Source of the DNA: Thalassoroseus pseudoceratinae
Lineage (GTDB): Bacteria > Planctomycetota > Planctomycetia > Planctomycetales > Planctomycetaceae
Length of the DNA stretch: 64,000 bases
Direction of reading: 5' to 3'
NCBI RefSeq assembly: GCF_011634775.1
Contig: NZ_JAALXT010000007.1
Location: 372,001 to 436,000 of the forward strand
Part shown: positions 52,896 through 61,149 of the stretch, piece after piece
How positions within the stretch are numbered: position 1 is the stretch's first letter
Layout: each line of letters starts with the position of its first letter
Notes under the pieces: generated by a model
Databases searched by the model: none
What the model saw: only the letters and a program-made list of their open reading frames with translations
What the model was told of the DNA's origin: nothing
Position numbers and translations under genes: made by a program

Positions 52896-54122
52896 CTAAT
52901 CCAGTTGCGTTCCCAGGGGGATGACGGTGACTCCACCTTCGGAGATCGTGAAGCCGCGGGACTTGTCGAGTTCGGGATCATAGCCGATTTCCATGCCAGC
53001 GGGGATGTGGACGTTCTTGTCGATGATGGCTTTTCGGACTTTCGCATGCCGACCGATGTCGACGCCTTCAAATAGAATCGAATCTTCCACGTGCGCCCAA
53101 CTGTTGATTCGCACATCCGGGGAAATCACCGACCGTTCGACATGCCCACCGGAGACGATACTCCCCAGACCGACGATACTGTCGAGAGCCGTCCCCACAC
53201 GCGGTTCCGCTTCGTCGGCATCGTTGAACACGAATTTCGGCGGTGGCAACGGCGGATGATACGTGCGGACTTCCCAGGTGCGATCGTAGAGATTCAATTG
53301 CGGATCGACATGCACCAAATCCATGTTGGCTTCGTAGTACGCATCGAGCGTGCCGACATCCCGCCAGTAACACCGCTCGCCTGTGTTTTTGTCACGGAAC
53401 GGATACGCCCGAACCTTCCGCGTGCCGATCATGCTGGGAATGATGTTGTGACCAAAGTCGTGTCGGCTGTCGGCGACGGTGGCGTCTTGGCAAAGTTGCT
53501 CGAAGAGGAAATCCGTCTTGAACACATACACGCCCATCGAAGCCAAACAATTCTCCGGATCACCGGGAATGCATTCCGGCTCGGCGGGTTTTTCATCGAA
53601 AGAGAGCACGTTGTGATCGGGGTCGATGTGCATGATGCCGAAGTCCGACCCCTCGTGCAGCGGGACGGGAATGCACGCCACCGTGGCATCGGCACCGGCT
53701 TCGATGTGGTCACGGACGAGTTCGGAGTAATCCATCTTGTAGATGTGATCGCCGGAGAGAATCAGCGTGTACTCGGCTCCGATTTTTTCGATGGTGTAGA
53801 TGTTTTGATAGACGGCATCGGCGGTGCCTTGGTACCAATTTTCATCGAGCCGTTGCTGCGGCGGGAGCACGTCGATGAACTCGTTCAACTCTCGGCAAAG
53901 AAATCGCCAACCGAGATTGATATGCCGATCGAGACTGGCGGCTTTGTACTGCGTGAGCACCAACATCCGCCGCAAACCGCTGTTGATACAGTTCGACAGC
54001 GTGAAATCGATAATTCGGTATCCGCACCCAAATGGAACGGCGGGTTTCGCCCGGTCCCGTGTGAGCGGTTCGAGCCGACTCCCTTTGCCACCAGCGAGCA
54101 CTAAAGCCAACACGTTATGCAT
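52896..54122 (-). CDS. glgC: Glucose-1-phosphate adenylyltransferase GlgC
   Basis: A 408-residue enzyme making ADP-glucose for glycogen. The nucleotidyltransferase domain begins with VLALVLAGGKGSRLEPLT; KPAVPFGCGYRIIDF and WYQGTADAVYQN are the substrate-binding segments, and LILSGDHIYKMDY holds the metal-binding aspartate. The C-terminal left-handed beta-helix (about 290-408) has SIVGLGSIVSGGHVERSVIS. ATG 54122 starts at the family position. glgA, glgB and glgP are not in the window. Confidence 0.96.
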   Translation of the reverse strand: MHNVLALVLAGGKGSRLEPLTRDRAKPAVPFGCGYRIIDFTLSNCINSGLRRMLVLTQYKAASLDRHINLGWRFLCRELNEFIDVLPPQQRLDENWYQGTADAVYQNIYTIEKIGAEYTLILSGDHIYKMDYSELVRDHIEAGADATVACIPVPLHEGSDFGIMHIDPDHNVLSFDEKPAEPECIPGDPENCLASMGVYVFKTDFLFEQLCQDATVADSRHDFGHNIIPSMIGTRKVRAYPFRDKNTGERCYWRDVGTLDAYYEANMDLVHVDPQLNLYDRTWEVRTYHPPLPPPKFVFNDADEAEPRVGTALDSIVGLGSIVSGGHVERSVISPDVRINSWAHVEDSILFEGVDIGRHAKVRKAIIDKNVHIPAGMEIGYDPELDKSRGFTISEGGVTVIPLGTQLD

Positions 54123-54361
54123 GATGCGTCCGTTCGCGTCGTTTCCATCGAAAAATCCCTGTGTGTTGTAGCAGCCAAACGGGTCTCGGGACAACCGAAC
54201 GCGAACGGATGATGATGTGACAAGCCTTCGGTTTGACAGTTTTGCTGTTAGACATTTGTCAATATGTCGTGTAGGCTGTTCGGCATTCTAGCGGTTCGTC
54301 GTGCCATGACGGCACCCGAACGATACATCCAGTTTTTGGTCGAGAATCAGGGAACAGACGA

Positions 54362-54955
54362 ATGAGCGGGCATTCGAGATCTTGGATTGCAATCTGCGGA
54401 TTTGCCGTGGGACTTTGGACGTTGAGTTCCCCGGTCGCAGCTAGCGAGATCGACGATCTGAAACAGAAAATCGAACTTTTGGAGGCCAAGCTGGAACTGG
54501 CCGAGAAGACCATCGAATTGTTGCAAAAGGAAAATGAGACACTCCGCAAAGAGGGGGGAAGCCGGAGCGGAAAAGATGATGACGGCATGGAAGATGATAG
54601 CCGGACTCGTCAGGCAGACCAGTTCCATACTGGCGTTATGTGGGCTGGCTTGGCGACTGTGAAAAAGGGCAAGAAAACACCTTGGGCAATTTCCATTGCC
54701 ACACGTGATGGCAAGAAATTCACCGGGGCAATCGCCTTCATCGGGAAGGACAATGAAAAGATCGAACTTCCGGTTTCCGGAACGGCGCCAGCACGCGGTG
54801 ACGGACTTGTCGTCATCGAGTCGCCGGTCATCGGGCGAGGCAAACTTTATGCCCGCGGCAATCTTCGCAACGGTGTGGTCGCACTCGCCTATTCCTTGAC
54901 TGACCAGTTCGGAAAGAAACATTTCGGAGCCGCTACACTCGAATCCAAGAAATAG
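54362..54955 (+). CDS. Exported coiled-coil protein of unknown function
   Basis: A 197-residue protein: signal peptide 1-27 (SSPVAAS), a coiled coil at 29-66 (ELAEKTIELLQKENETL is part), a charged linker (SGKDDDGMEDDSRT) and a compact beta-rich C-terminal domain (about 88-197, AISIATRDGKKFTGAIAF, GKLYARGNLRNGVVALAY). The leader-coil-beta layout suggests an oligomeric periplasmic or outer-membrane protein. No family recognised. Divergent from glgC; the hairpin at 55004 with five T probably ends its transcript. Confidence 0.75.
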   Translation: MSGHSRSWIAICGFAVGLWTLSSPVAASEIDDLKQKIELLEAKLELAEKTIELLQKENETLRKEGGSRSGKDDDGMEDDSRTRQADQFHTGVMWAGLATVKKGKKTPWAISIATRDGKKFTGAIAFIGKDNEKIELPVSGTAPARGDGLVVIESPVIGRGKLYARGNLRNGVVALAYSLTDQFGKKHFGAATLESKK

Positions 54956-54999
54956 CGAATTTCGCCGTCCGTGTATCCTAGGCTTGTCAGATAACGCGA

Positions 55000-55085
55000 G
55001 TGCCACTGCTGGCTTGTCCAGCAGTGTTTTTAACGACTCGCGAATGGCTGATCACTCGTACTGCTAGGCAAGCTAGCAGTGGCAC
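55000..55085. repeat. REP-like double palindrome
   Basis: Two 26-base arms in inverted orientation (55000-55025 and 55060-55085), differing at three positions. Each arm is itself a hairpin: ACTGCTGG/CCAGCAGT (55005-55012, 55018-55025) and ACTGCTAG/CTAGCAGT (55060-55067, 55073-55080). The G-C to A-T difference inside the stem is compensated on both sides. The layout is that of a BIME, a pair of REP sequences, mobilised by RAYT transposases in other bacteria. No transposase is nearby. Confidence 0.75.
55004..55030 (+). terminator. Hairpin with T run, likely terminator
   Basis: The left REP-like hairpin (9-bp stem 55004-55012 with 55018-55026) is followed by TTTTT and could end transcription of the gene at 54362-54955, 48 bases after its stop. 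Confidence 0.6.
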
Positions 55086-55144
55086 ACAACGCGAATCGAG
55101 CATTCGCGGTGTCTCACCTAATCCCAGTCTCCGGTTGCATCAAC

Positions 55145-55678
55145 TCACACTTTGCTTCGCATATCGTTTTCGATTTCGACTCGTGGCGCCAATTCCGGCA
55201 ACGCGACTAACCGGGCGTCGAGCGGGGCGGTTTCGAGGATGGCGACGGTGGGTTTGCGGAAGAACCAACCGCTGGTTTCGCCGGGGTTGATGACCAGTCG
55301 GCGTTCGGTTCGTTCGAGATTCGCCCGATGCGAATGGGCGTGGATGATGACGTCCGCATCACCCACCAGCCCCTTGAGCGAATCAATCGTGTGACCGATC
55401 AGGATGCGAATGCCATCGGGTGTTCGCAAGCCCACCGGGCCGTTGGCGACTTCGCCGATGATCTTCATCCCGCCTTTGATGCCGATGACATTGCCATCGT
55501 TATCGCCCAACACCGCGAGCACGCGACAATAGAGATTCCGCAGCGAGGGGATCACGATCGGCGAACAGAAATCGCCCGCGAAGATGACCAGCTCGCATTT
55601 CTCGGCGTTGAACACATTGACCGCATGCCGGACGTTGTCGACGTGATCGTGAGCGTCCGCAAAAATTCCAATTCTCAT
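55145..55678 (-). CDS. YfcE/MJ0936-type metallophosphodiesterase
   Basis: A 177-residue calcineurin-like phosphoesterase. Metal and active-site motifs: IFADAHDHVDN (10-14 hold D and H), FAGDFCSP, VLGDNDGNV, ILIGHTI and IIHAHSHRAN. The length is normal for this branch, which hydrolyses simple phosphodiesters. ATG 55678 opens MRIGIFADAHD; the frame continues upstream without a better start. It follows the 156-residue gene on the same strand. Confidence 0.93.
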   Translation of the reverse strand: MRIGIFADAHDHVDNVRHAVNVFNAEKCELVIFAGDFCSPIVIPSLRNLYCRVLAVLGDNDGNVIGIKGGMKIIGEVANGPVGLRTPDGIRILIGHTIDSLKGLVGDADVIIHAHSHRANLERTERRLVINPGETSGWFFRKPTVAILETAPLDARLVALPELAPRVEIENDMRSKV

Positions 55679-55749
55679 AATGTTCTTCAAAGTCGTGTTG
55701 ATGACGGAGCCCAAAACTCAGGACGAGCCGCTAGCAGTATTGTCGAACT

Positions 55750-56220
55750 TCAATCGATGCCTGACGTTGGTATGATGACTCCCACCTCCCCGTAAACGAG
55801 CGTTTGGCCATCACCGCTATAGTCGTAATCCTTATCAAGATCGAACAAGCTCACTCCTGCGATCGGAAACCGATATCCCGTTTGCTGTTCGTATTCGTGA
55901 ACTCCTCCGTCGAGCCGGGCCAGGAACTCGAAGATCTCCCGACTGGAATACGCCGCGATCGGTTTGCCGTTGAAATCGCACTCATACCCGCAGTCGGGAT
56001 GCCAATAAACACTGACACGTGCGGCTCGGCTCGTTTCCGGATCGTAATCGATCTGCAGACTGTTCGCGAACGCTCGATCGAAATCCGGTCGACCGCTGAT
56101 TTCAAAGTCCTCACAGGCCATATTGACCACAACTTGCGAGACTTCTTCCGGTGTCATTCCCAATTCAAACGGGCCAATTGCCCGACCCGGTTGGAATTCG
56201 AATCGATGGTGAGATCCCAT
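55750..56220 (-). CDS. Hypothetical protein of a GxFxLGM type
   Basis: A 156-residue soluble acidic protein. The N-terminal RAIGPFELGMTPEEVSQVV resembles the start of a broad group of small uncharacterised proteins, some of them immunity-like. Aromatic and acidic residues are frequent in the rest (SLFDLDKDYDYSGDGQTLVY). ATG 56220 (MGSHHRFEF) is preferred over a TTG three codons upstream. No function can be given; it is followed by the YfcE-like gene after 71 bases. Confidence 0.7.
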   Translation of the reverse strand: MGSHHRFEFQPGRAIGPFELGMTPEEVSQVVVNMACEDFEISGRPDFDRAFANSLQIDYDPETSRAARVSVYWHPDCGYECDFNGKPIAAYSSREIFEFLARLDGGVHEYEQQTGYRFPIAGVSLFDLDKDYDYSGDGQTLVYGEVGVIIPTSGID

Positions 56221-56290
56221 GGTGCTCAATCTGATAATCGGTCAATTTTAGGATCGCGAAGAATTCGATTCATCATTGGCTTCATCGAGT

Positions 56291-57685
56291 TCACTTGGCG
56301 GAGACGTCCAACAGTTCCCGCATCGCGGTGCGGAGAACGCCTTCGACTTCCGGTGCCACGCGACTGGCCCTCTGACTGGATTCGTAACCGCCTTGTTCGT
56401 AGTGAATCGCTCGGCAGATGTAGCCGGGAGCGTAATCACCGTAGGCAGCCATTGCGACGAACAAATCCGGTCGCATTTTTTGAGCTTCGAGTTGGTATTC
56501 CACGACCAACTCGCCCGGCATATGCAGCACGCGAGCATCGCCCAACGCGAGACAACCGATCTCGATACCAACACGCTTTTGACAGCGTCGCAACCAAACA
56601 AGATTTCGAGCGGCTCGCACACGTTGGTCGGGGTTTTGCTCGTCGTCTTCAAGGATGGCGAGCAACGCCGGTTCGTTGAGGTGTTTCCCAACCGGAAGTT
56701 GGACGCTGGTCGTGTTCCAGTCCAGATCTTTAGCTGTAATGGGGCTGCGGTTTTCAAGGCTGTCTTCCCACGCGAGTCGCATGCCCTCGGCGAGTCGTTT
56801 GGCGAGAACGGGACGATTTTCAGGAGAACCGTCGTTGTATTTACCCGCGCCGATGTTGCCGCCCGCTCCGTTAAAGTGGATGTGTATGGGACCGGTATTG
56901 TCGTCGGATTGCAGAGCTTCGTCTCGCATCATCCGAGCCATGCCGGGGAAGTCCGGATTGGCTTTGCCGGTGCGGTAATAACTCTGCGGATGCGTGGCGT
57001 AGTACGTGACGACAGCGACGGGTTGGTCGCTGTGAAAGAAGCTGATCGCACGGCACAGTGGATCAATGATGCCCTCCGGTTCCGCTTGCAATTTCGGATT
57101 CCGCGTCGCGGTGTAGCGGACCGCACGGACTTTGCCGTTCTCGTCGAGAATCCGACGGTTCGAGGCCACTTTCTTCACCTCACCCGTGCCGACGCCGATG
57201 TGCGTGACCGGAACGGCTTTCTCGATGGCAAACCGGACGGTATCAGCGGCTTGGCTGATCACCTCACGCGCGAATTCGTTGTCGAATCGATATCCATCCA
57301 AACCATGCTTCGCGAGAAGATCAGCGGTTTCGAAATCACAAAGGGGAGCATCGTGTTGATGCAACGTGTGAACGGACACGCGACTGGGGGTTGTGCCGGC
57401 GGCTTTGGCGAGTTCCGCTCGCCATTCATCGTTTCCACCGTTGCCGATGCCGATCCAATCGACTGCACACAACACAATCGGTTTGTCATTCCCCAGCAGA
57501 ACGATCCCGCGGCATGCGAGCGGAAGTTGCACCGATTCACACGGGTCATAAGCCAATGGGCTGCCGACCGGCGGCGACGCGTCGACCGAAAACGTCCCTA
57601 CTCGCAACGGTACGACTTCGGCACTCGCGATGGTCACGGAAGACAAACAAAAGATAGTTGCAATTAGGAATCGGCCCACACGCAT
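56291..57685 (-). CDS. Exported neutral/alkaline ceramidase-like protein
   Basis: A 464-residue secreted protein with a signal peptide (1-22, TIASAE). It begins VGTFSVDASPPVGSPLAY, and has VSVHTLHQHDAPL, YYATHPQSYY and HIHFNGAGGNIGAGKYND, which fit the zinc-binding segments of the neutral ceramidase family (histidines in the HxHDAP-like and THPQ motifs). The C-terminal beta domain of animal ceramidases is missing, as is common in planctomycete members. Whether ceramide is the substrate is unclear. It lies upstream of the 156-residue gene on the same strand. Confidence 0.87.
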   Translation of the reverse strand: MRVGRFLIATIFCLSSVTIASAEVVPLRVGTFSVDASPPVGSPLAYDPCESVQLPLACRGIVLLGNDKPIVLCAVDWIGIGNGGNDEWRAELAKAAGTTPSRVSVHTLHQHDAPLCDFETADLLAKHGLDGYRFDNEFAREVISQAADTVRFAIEKAVPVTHIGVGTGEVKKVASNRRILDENGKVRAVRYTATRNPKLQAEPEGIIDPLCRAISFFHSDQPVAVVTYYATHPQSYYRTGKANPDFPGMARMMRDEALQSDDNTGPIHIHFNGAGGNIGAGKYNDGSPENRPVLAKRLAEGMRLAWEDSLENRSPITAKDLDWNTTSVQLPVGKHLNEPALLAILEDDEQNPDQRVRAARNLVWLRRCQKRVGIEIGCLALGDARVLHMPGELVVEYQLEAQKMRPDLFVAMAAYGDYAPGYICRAIHYEQGGYESSQRASRVAPEVEGVLRTAMRELLDVSAK

Positions 57686-57750
57686 TCGATCGCCTCCTCA
57701 GAAGATATGGATTCAGCGCTATGCGAGTGTAGCAGGGTCTTCGGCGAAGT

Positions 57751-58116
57751 TCACGCCGGTTGATTGAACGAGCCAGCTCGTGAAGGACGCGGTTTGCGGT
57801 TCATCGGAGAGGCCACGGCGGTGCGATTCCATTGCACGGGAGCGGTGCTTGTGACCGCGGCGGGTTTGGTAATCGAAACGGTCGTGGCTTCGGCATGGAT
57901 CAACCCGACAACCACCCCCCCGAGTGCTCCCAACAACGCAGCGACCGGCCAACCGAGCAGCATCAGATACAGCGATGTTTGAACGGTATCGACTTGAACA
58001 ACCAAACCGTTTGCGGGGATTGCGGGCGGTCCGAACGCGGCAATCACGCCGACCATCATGGCCATCGCGAACACACCGAGACCGGCTCCGATCACGGCGG
58101 GTGCAAAAATCTTCAT
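57751..58116 (-). CDS. Small two-helix membrane protein
   Basis: A 121-residue protein with two membrane helices (about 6-30 and 50-73, both Gly/Ala-rich) and a basic Pro/Arg-rich C-terminal tail (MNRKPRPSRAGSFNQPA). No family recognised. It lies between pyrG and the ceramidase-like gene on the same strand, with about 110 bases to pyrG. Confidence 0.65.
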   Translation of the reverse strand: MKIFAPAVIGAGLGVFAMAMMVGVIAAFGPPAIPANGLVVQVDTVQTSLYLMLLGWPVAALLGALGGVVVGLIHAEATTVSITKPAAVTSTAPVQWNRTAVASPMNRKPRPSRAGSFNQPA

Positions 58117-58225
58117 CGTTCAACTCCTCATCGGATGGTTGCTTGAAATGGGTTTCGTCTCAGGGACTTAACCGCAACCCATCCAGGGAGCTAACGAGAT
58201 CTCTCAAGAATTCCCGGCCGGAAAA

Positions 58226-59851
58226 TCAATTAGCACCGGAACCGGCTCGATCTTTGTGCCGTTTCAATGCGGCTCCCACGAACTCGCGGAAGAGCGGGTG
58301 CGCGTCCTGGGGTTTGGACCGAAATTCCGGATGGAACTGAACCGCCACGAACCACGGGTGATCGGGCACTTCGACAACCTCCACCAGCAAACCACTCTCG
58401 TGGGTACCCGTAGGAACCAGTCCGGCGTTTACGAAGCGTTCTTCGTATTCGGGATTGAATTCGTAGCGGTGCCGATGCCGTTCGCTGATCTCCGTCGTGC
58501 CGTAGCACTCGGCGACCCGAGACCCTTCGGTGAGTCGGCACGGTTGAGCACCCAGCCGCATCGTGCCGCCTTTGTCGGTGACGGTCTTCTGTTCTTCGAG
58601 AATACAAATCACCGGGTCGGGTGTGTCTCCGTCGAACTCCGTGCTGTGAGCTTGCGACAAACCGAGCACGTTCCGAGCGAATTCGATCACCGCGACTTGC
58701 ATACCCAGGCAAATTCCGAAATACGGAATGTTGTTCTCACGGGCATACTGAACCGCTTCAATTTTGCCCTCGATGCCTCGCATGCCGAAGCCACCAGGTA
58801 CCAGAATTCCATCGATACCACGCAACAGATGATCGACGCCTTCCTTCTGCAAATCTTCGGCTTCGATCCGCTTGACCAACACCCGTGCGGAGTGACTGAA
58901 ACCGGCGTGGTCGAGGGCTTCGTAAATCGACTTGTAGGCATCGCGATGGTCGATGTACTTCCCGACAACCGCGATTCGCACTTCGGAATCTGGATGCCGG
59001 ACACGATGCATCAAGTCTTGCCAATCGTCCATTTGCAACGGACTGGCATTCAAACCGAGCTTTTGGATGATCAACTGATCGAGTTTGTGATCCACCAAAC
59101 CGAGCGGGACTTCGTAAATCGAAAATTCCTTATCGACTTCCTCGATGACCGCTCGCGGCTCCACATTGCAGAACGATGCGATTTTATCGAGATGTTCGCG
59201 TTCGATTTCGCGTTCCGTGCGGACGATCAGCACATCCGGTTGAATCCCGATCTGACGAAGCAACCCGACGCTGTGCTGAGTTGGTTTGGTCTTCGCTTCC
59301 CGAGCGGCTTTCAAGTACGGCACCAACGTGAGGTGAATGAACAAGCAATTTTCTTTGCCGACATCCAGCGGGATTTGCCGAATCGCTTCCAAGAACGGCA
59401 GACCCTCGATATCGCCGACCGTGCCACCGAGTTCGGTGATGACAACATCGACATCCGACCGCGCAAGATTCCGGATACATTCTTTGATTTGATCGGTCAC
59501 ATGCGGGATGACCTGCACGGTTCGGCCGAGATATTCGCCGCGACGTTCCCGTTCGATCACCCGCAGATAAATCTGTCCGGATGTGTAGTTCGACTCTCGC
59601 GACAACGGGCTATTCGTAAACCGTTCGTAGTGACCGAGGTCCAAATCGGTTTCGGCACCGTCGTCGAGTACGTACACCTCACCGTGCTGGTACGGGCTCA
59701 TCGTGCCGGGATCGACGTTGATGTACGGGTCGAGCTTTTGCATCCGCACGGAGAGGCCGTGTCGTTCGAGAACCAATCCGATCGACGCACTCGTGAGCCC
59801 TTTGCCCAAAGAACTGACAACACCACCGGTGACGAAAATATGCTTGGTCAT
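58226..59851 (-). CDS. pyrG: CTP synthase
   Basis: A 541-residue enzyme converting UTP to CTP with glutamine. The synthetase domain starts [19 protein letters not shown] with the P-loop-like segment and has [14 protein letters not shown]; the glutaminase domain has FGICLGMQ with the nucleophile cysteine and the His-Glu pair in QFHPEF. Full length. The frame is open upstream, but ATG 59851 is the family start. A terminator between it and the WYL regulator gives pyrG its own transcript. Confidence 0.98.
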   Translation of the reverse strand: MTKHIFVTGGVVSSLGKGLTSASIGLVLERHGLSVRMQKLDPYINVDPGTMSPYQHGEVYVLDDGAETDLDLGHYERFTNSPLSRESNYTSGQIYLRVIERERRGEYLGRTVQVIPHVTDQIKECIRNLARSDVDVVITELGGTVGDIEGLPFLEAIRQIPLDVGKENCLFIHLTLVPYLKAAREAKTKPTQHSVGLLRQIGIQPDVLIVRTEREIEREHLDKIASFCNVEPRAVIEEVDKEFSIYEVPLGLVDHKLDQLIIQKLGLNASPLQMDDWQDLMHRVRHPDSEVRIAVVGKYIDHRDAYKSIYEALDHAGFSHSARVLVKRIEAEDLQKEGVDHLLRGIDGILVPGGFGMRGIEGKIEAVQYARENNIPYFGICLGMQVAVIEFARNVLGLSQAHSTEFDGDTPDPVICILEEQKTVTDKGGTMRLGAQPCRLTEGSRVAECYGTTEISERHRHRYEFNPEYEERFVNAGLVPTGTHESGLLVEVVEVPDHPWFVAVQFHPEFRSKPQDAHPLFREFVGAALKRHKDRAGSGAN

Positions 59852-59900
59852 ATTGAAGCAGCAGGCAAAGCGATCGCGGGAATCCAGGCAACATAAGTAC

Positions 59901-59942
59901 AACAAAACCCTCCGGTCCACGCCACGGGACGAAACCGGAGGG
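59901..59942 (-). terminator. Intrinsic terminator between the WYL regulator and pyrG
   Basis: On the minus strand CCCTCCGGT (59942-59934 side: complement of ACCGGAGGG) pairs with ACCGGAGGG (59916-59908) around a 17-base loop and is followed by TTTTGTTGT. It lies about 80 bases after the regulator stop and 50 bases before the pyrG start. Confidence 0.8.
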
Positions 59943-60019
59943 CTGCCTGTTCGGATTTAACACCGCAGGGACGGAAAATCAATGCCGCCGAGCAAGTCGG
60001 ACCGGTTGATCCGAGAACG

Positions 60020-61003
60020 TCAGTCGTCTTCGGCGTAGATTTGACGCATTTGCTCGATGCTATCGCGGATGTTGTTGCGAAGCTGCAAGGGTTCGAGCAC
60101 TTCGACTTGGGCCCCGTATCCAAGAATCCACCAACGAATTTCGGTGAGTCCGTCCACAACGACTTGGAACTCTAGCGTACCGTCGTCGTTCCAAAAAATT
60201 TGTTGCGTCTTATGCCAGCGGACTTCAGCGACGTTTTTCGCGACCATCGGTTGAAATCGCAAGACCACCCGTGTGCGGCGACCTCGTTCGGGAATCAGAG
60301 CCCAGGCGTTTCCGAGGAAGCGTTCGATCTTGAAGCTTGCAGGGCACTCAAACGATTCGGCAAGCAGTTCCCATTTTTGAATCCGACCGACATTGAAAAT
60401 TCGGGTTTCGTCGTGCAACTGCGAATATCCGACGACGTACCAACTGCGATTCTTGAACAAGAGATGATACGGCGAGAGTGTGGTTTCGATGTCGCCTTCG
60501 CTGCTCAAACTGCCGTAATGTAAGTGAATCTTCCGCCCGTCGCTAATCGCCATCGTTAGTGCATCGTATGCAGCATGGGCATGATGCAGCGTGTTGTGCG
60601 GTCCGAGATCAATGGAAATCGACTGGGTCAGCTCGCTAAGTTCATCCCGTAATTCCCCGGGCAAACTGCTGAGAAGTTTCAATGCCGCAGAACGGGCATC
60701 GCGTTGGAAGGGAATTCCTTTGGTGGTGTCGCCAAGCTGGTTACACAGCACCAGCAACGCGAGCGTCTCGGCCAACGTGAAATCAGTGGAGGGCAGCAAC
60801 GTAGCGTCTTGCAGCACGTAACCAGTGTCGGATTCGTCGCGGCTGTAGACAATGCCCGCTCGCTGCAACAGCTGTAAATCTCGAAAGATCGTGCGTTGGC
60901 TGACGTCGCTTTCCTTGGCTAACTCCGTTGATGTATAGGGTCGTCCTGATTGTAACAGTCGTACAATTCGCAGCAGTCGAAGTAGCCGATCTTGTGGCGC
61001 CAT
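60020..61003 (-). CDS. WYL-domain transcriptional regulator (YafY/DeoR-like)
   Basis: A 327-residue regulator. The N-terminal HTH (residues 8-60; TSTELAKESDVSQRTIFRDL is the DNA-binding part) is followed by a WYL domain (about 140-230) with the conserved KIHLHYGS and NRSWYVVGYS, and a C-terminal WCX extension (ILGYGAQVEVLEP). Such proteins sense nucleotides or nucleic-acid damage signals and often repress stress or defence genes. Its neighbours (pyrG, TolC-like gene) do not tell the target. ATG 61003 starts MAPQDRLLRLLRIV. Confidence 0.92.
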   Translation of the reverse strand: MAPQDRLLRLLRIVRLLQSGRPYTSTELAKESDVSQRTIFRDLQLLQRAGIVYSRDESDTGYVLQDATLLPSTDFTLAETLALLVLCNQLGDTTKGIPFQRDARSAALKLLSSLPGELRDELSELTQSISIDLGPHNTLHHAHAAYDALTMAISDGRKIHLHYGSLSSEGDIETTLSPYHLLFKNRSWYVVGYSQLHDETRIFNVGRIQKWELLAESFECPASFKIERFLGNAWALIPERGRRTRVVLRFQPMVAKNVAEVRWHKTQQIFWNDDGTLEFQVVVDGLTEIRWWILGYGAQVEVLEPLQLRNNIRDSIEQMRQIYAEDD

Positions 61004-61076
61004 TAGGACTAAGGACCTTCAAATCAATCGGGTTTTGGGCGTCCTGGACGATTTTATACTAAGTCACATTCTGAAC

Positions 61077-61124
61077 GAAAACAAGCATCGACAATCACCC
61101 CGATGAGGATAACTGTCGATGCTT
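61077..61124 (-). terminator. Intrinsic terminator of the TolC-family gene
   Basis: On the minus strand an 11-bp perfect stem (61114-61124 with 61083-61093), 20-base loop, then GTTTTCGTT. It starts 26 bases after the TolC-family stop codon. Confidence 0.8.
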
Positions 61125-61149
61125 CAGTTTCGTTTTGACCGCGTTCGGT

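Noticed and set aside
54285-54340. Possible third copy of the 85-base element (TAGCGGTTCGTC near 54291)
   Set aside because: Only about ten bases agree with the start of the element; the conserved 3' part with GAAGACCG is missing.
58256-59896. 546-codon frame antisense to pyrG
   Set aside because: Mirror of the codon bias of pyrG; residues are Phe/His/Arg-rich without any domain pattern, whereas pyrG on the other strand is unmistakable.
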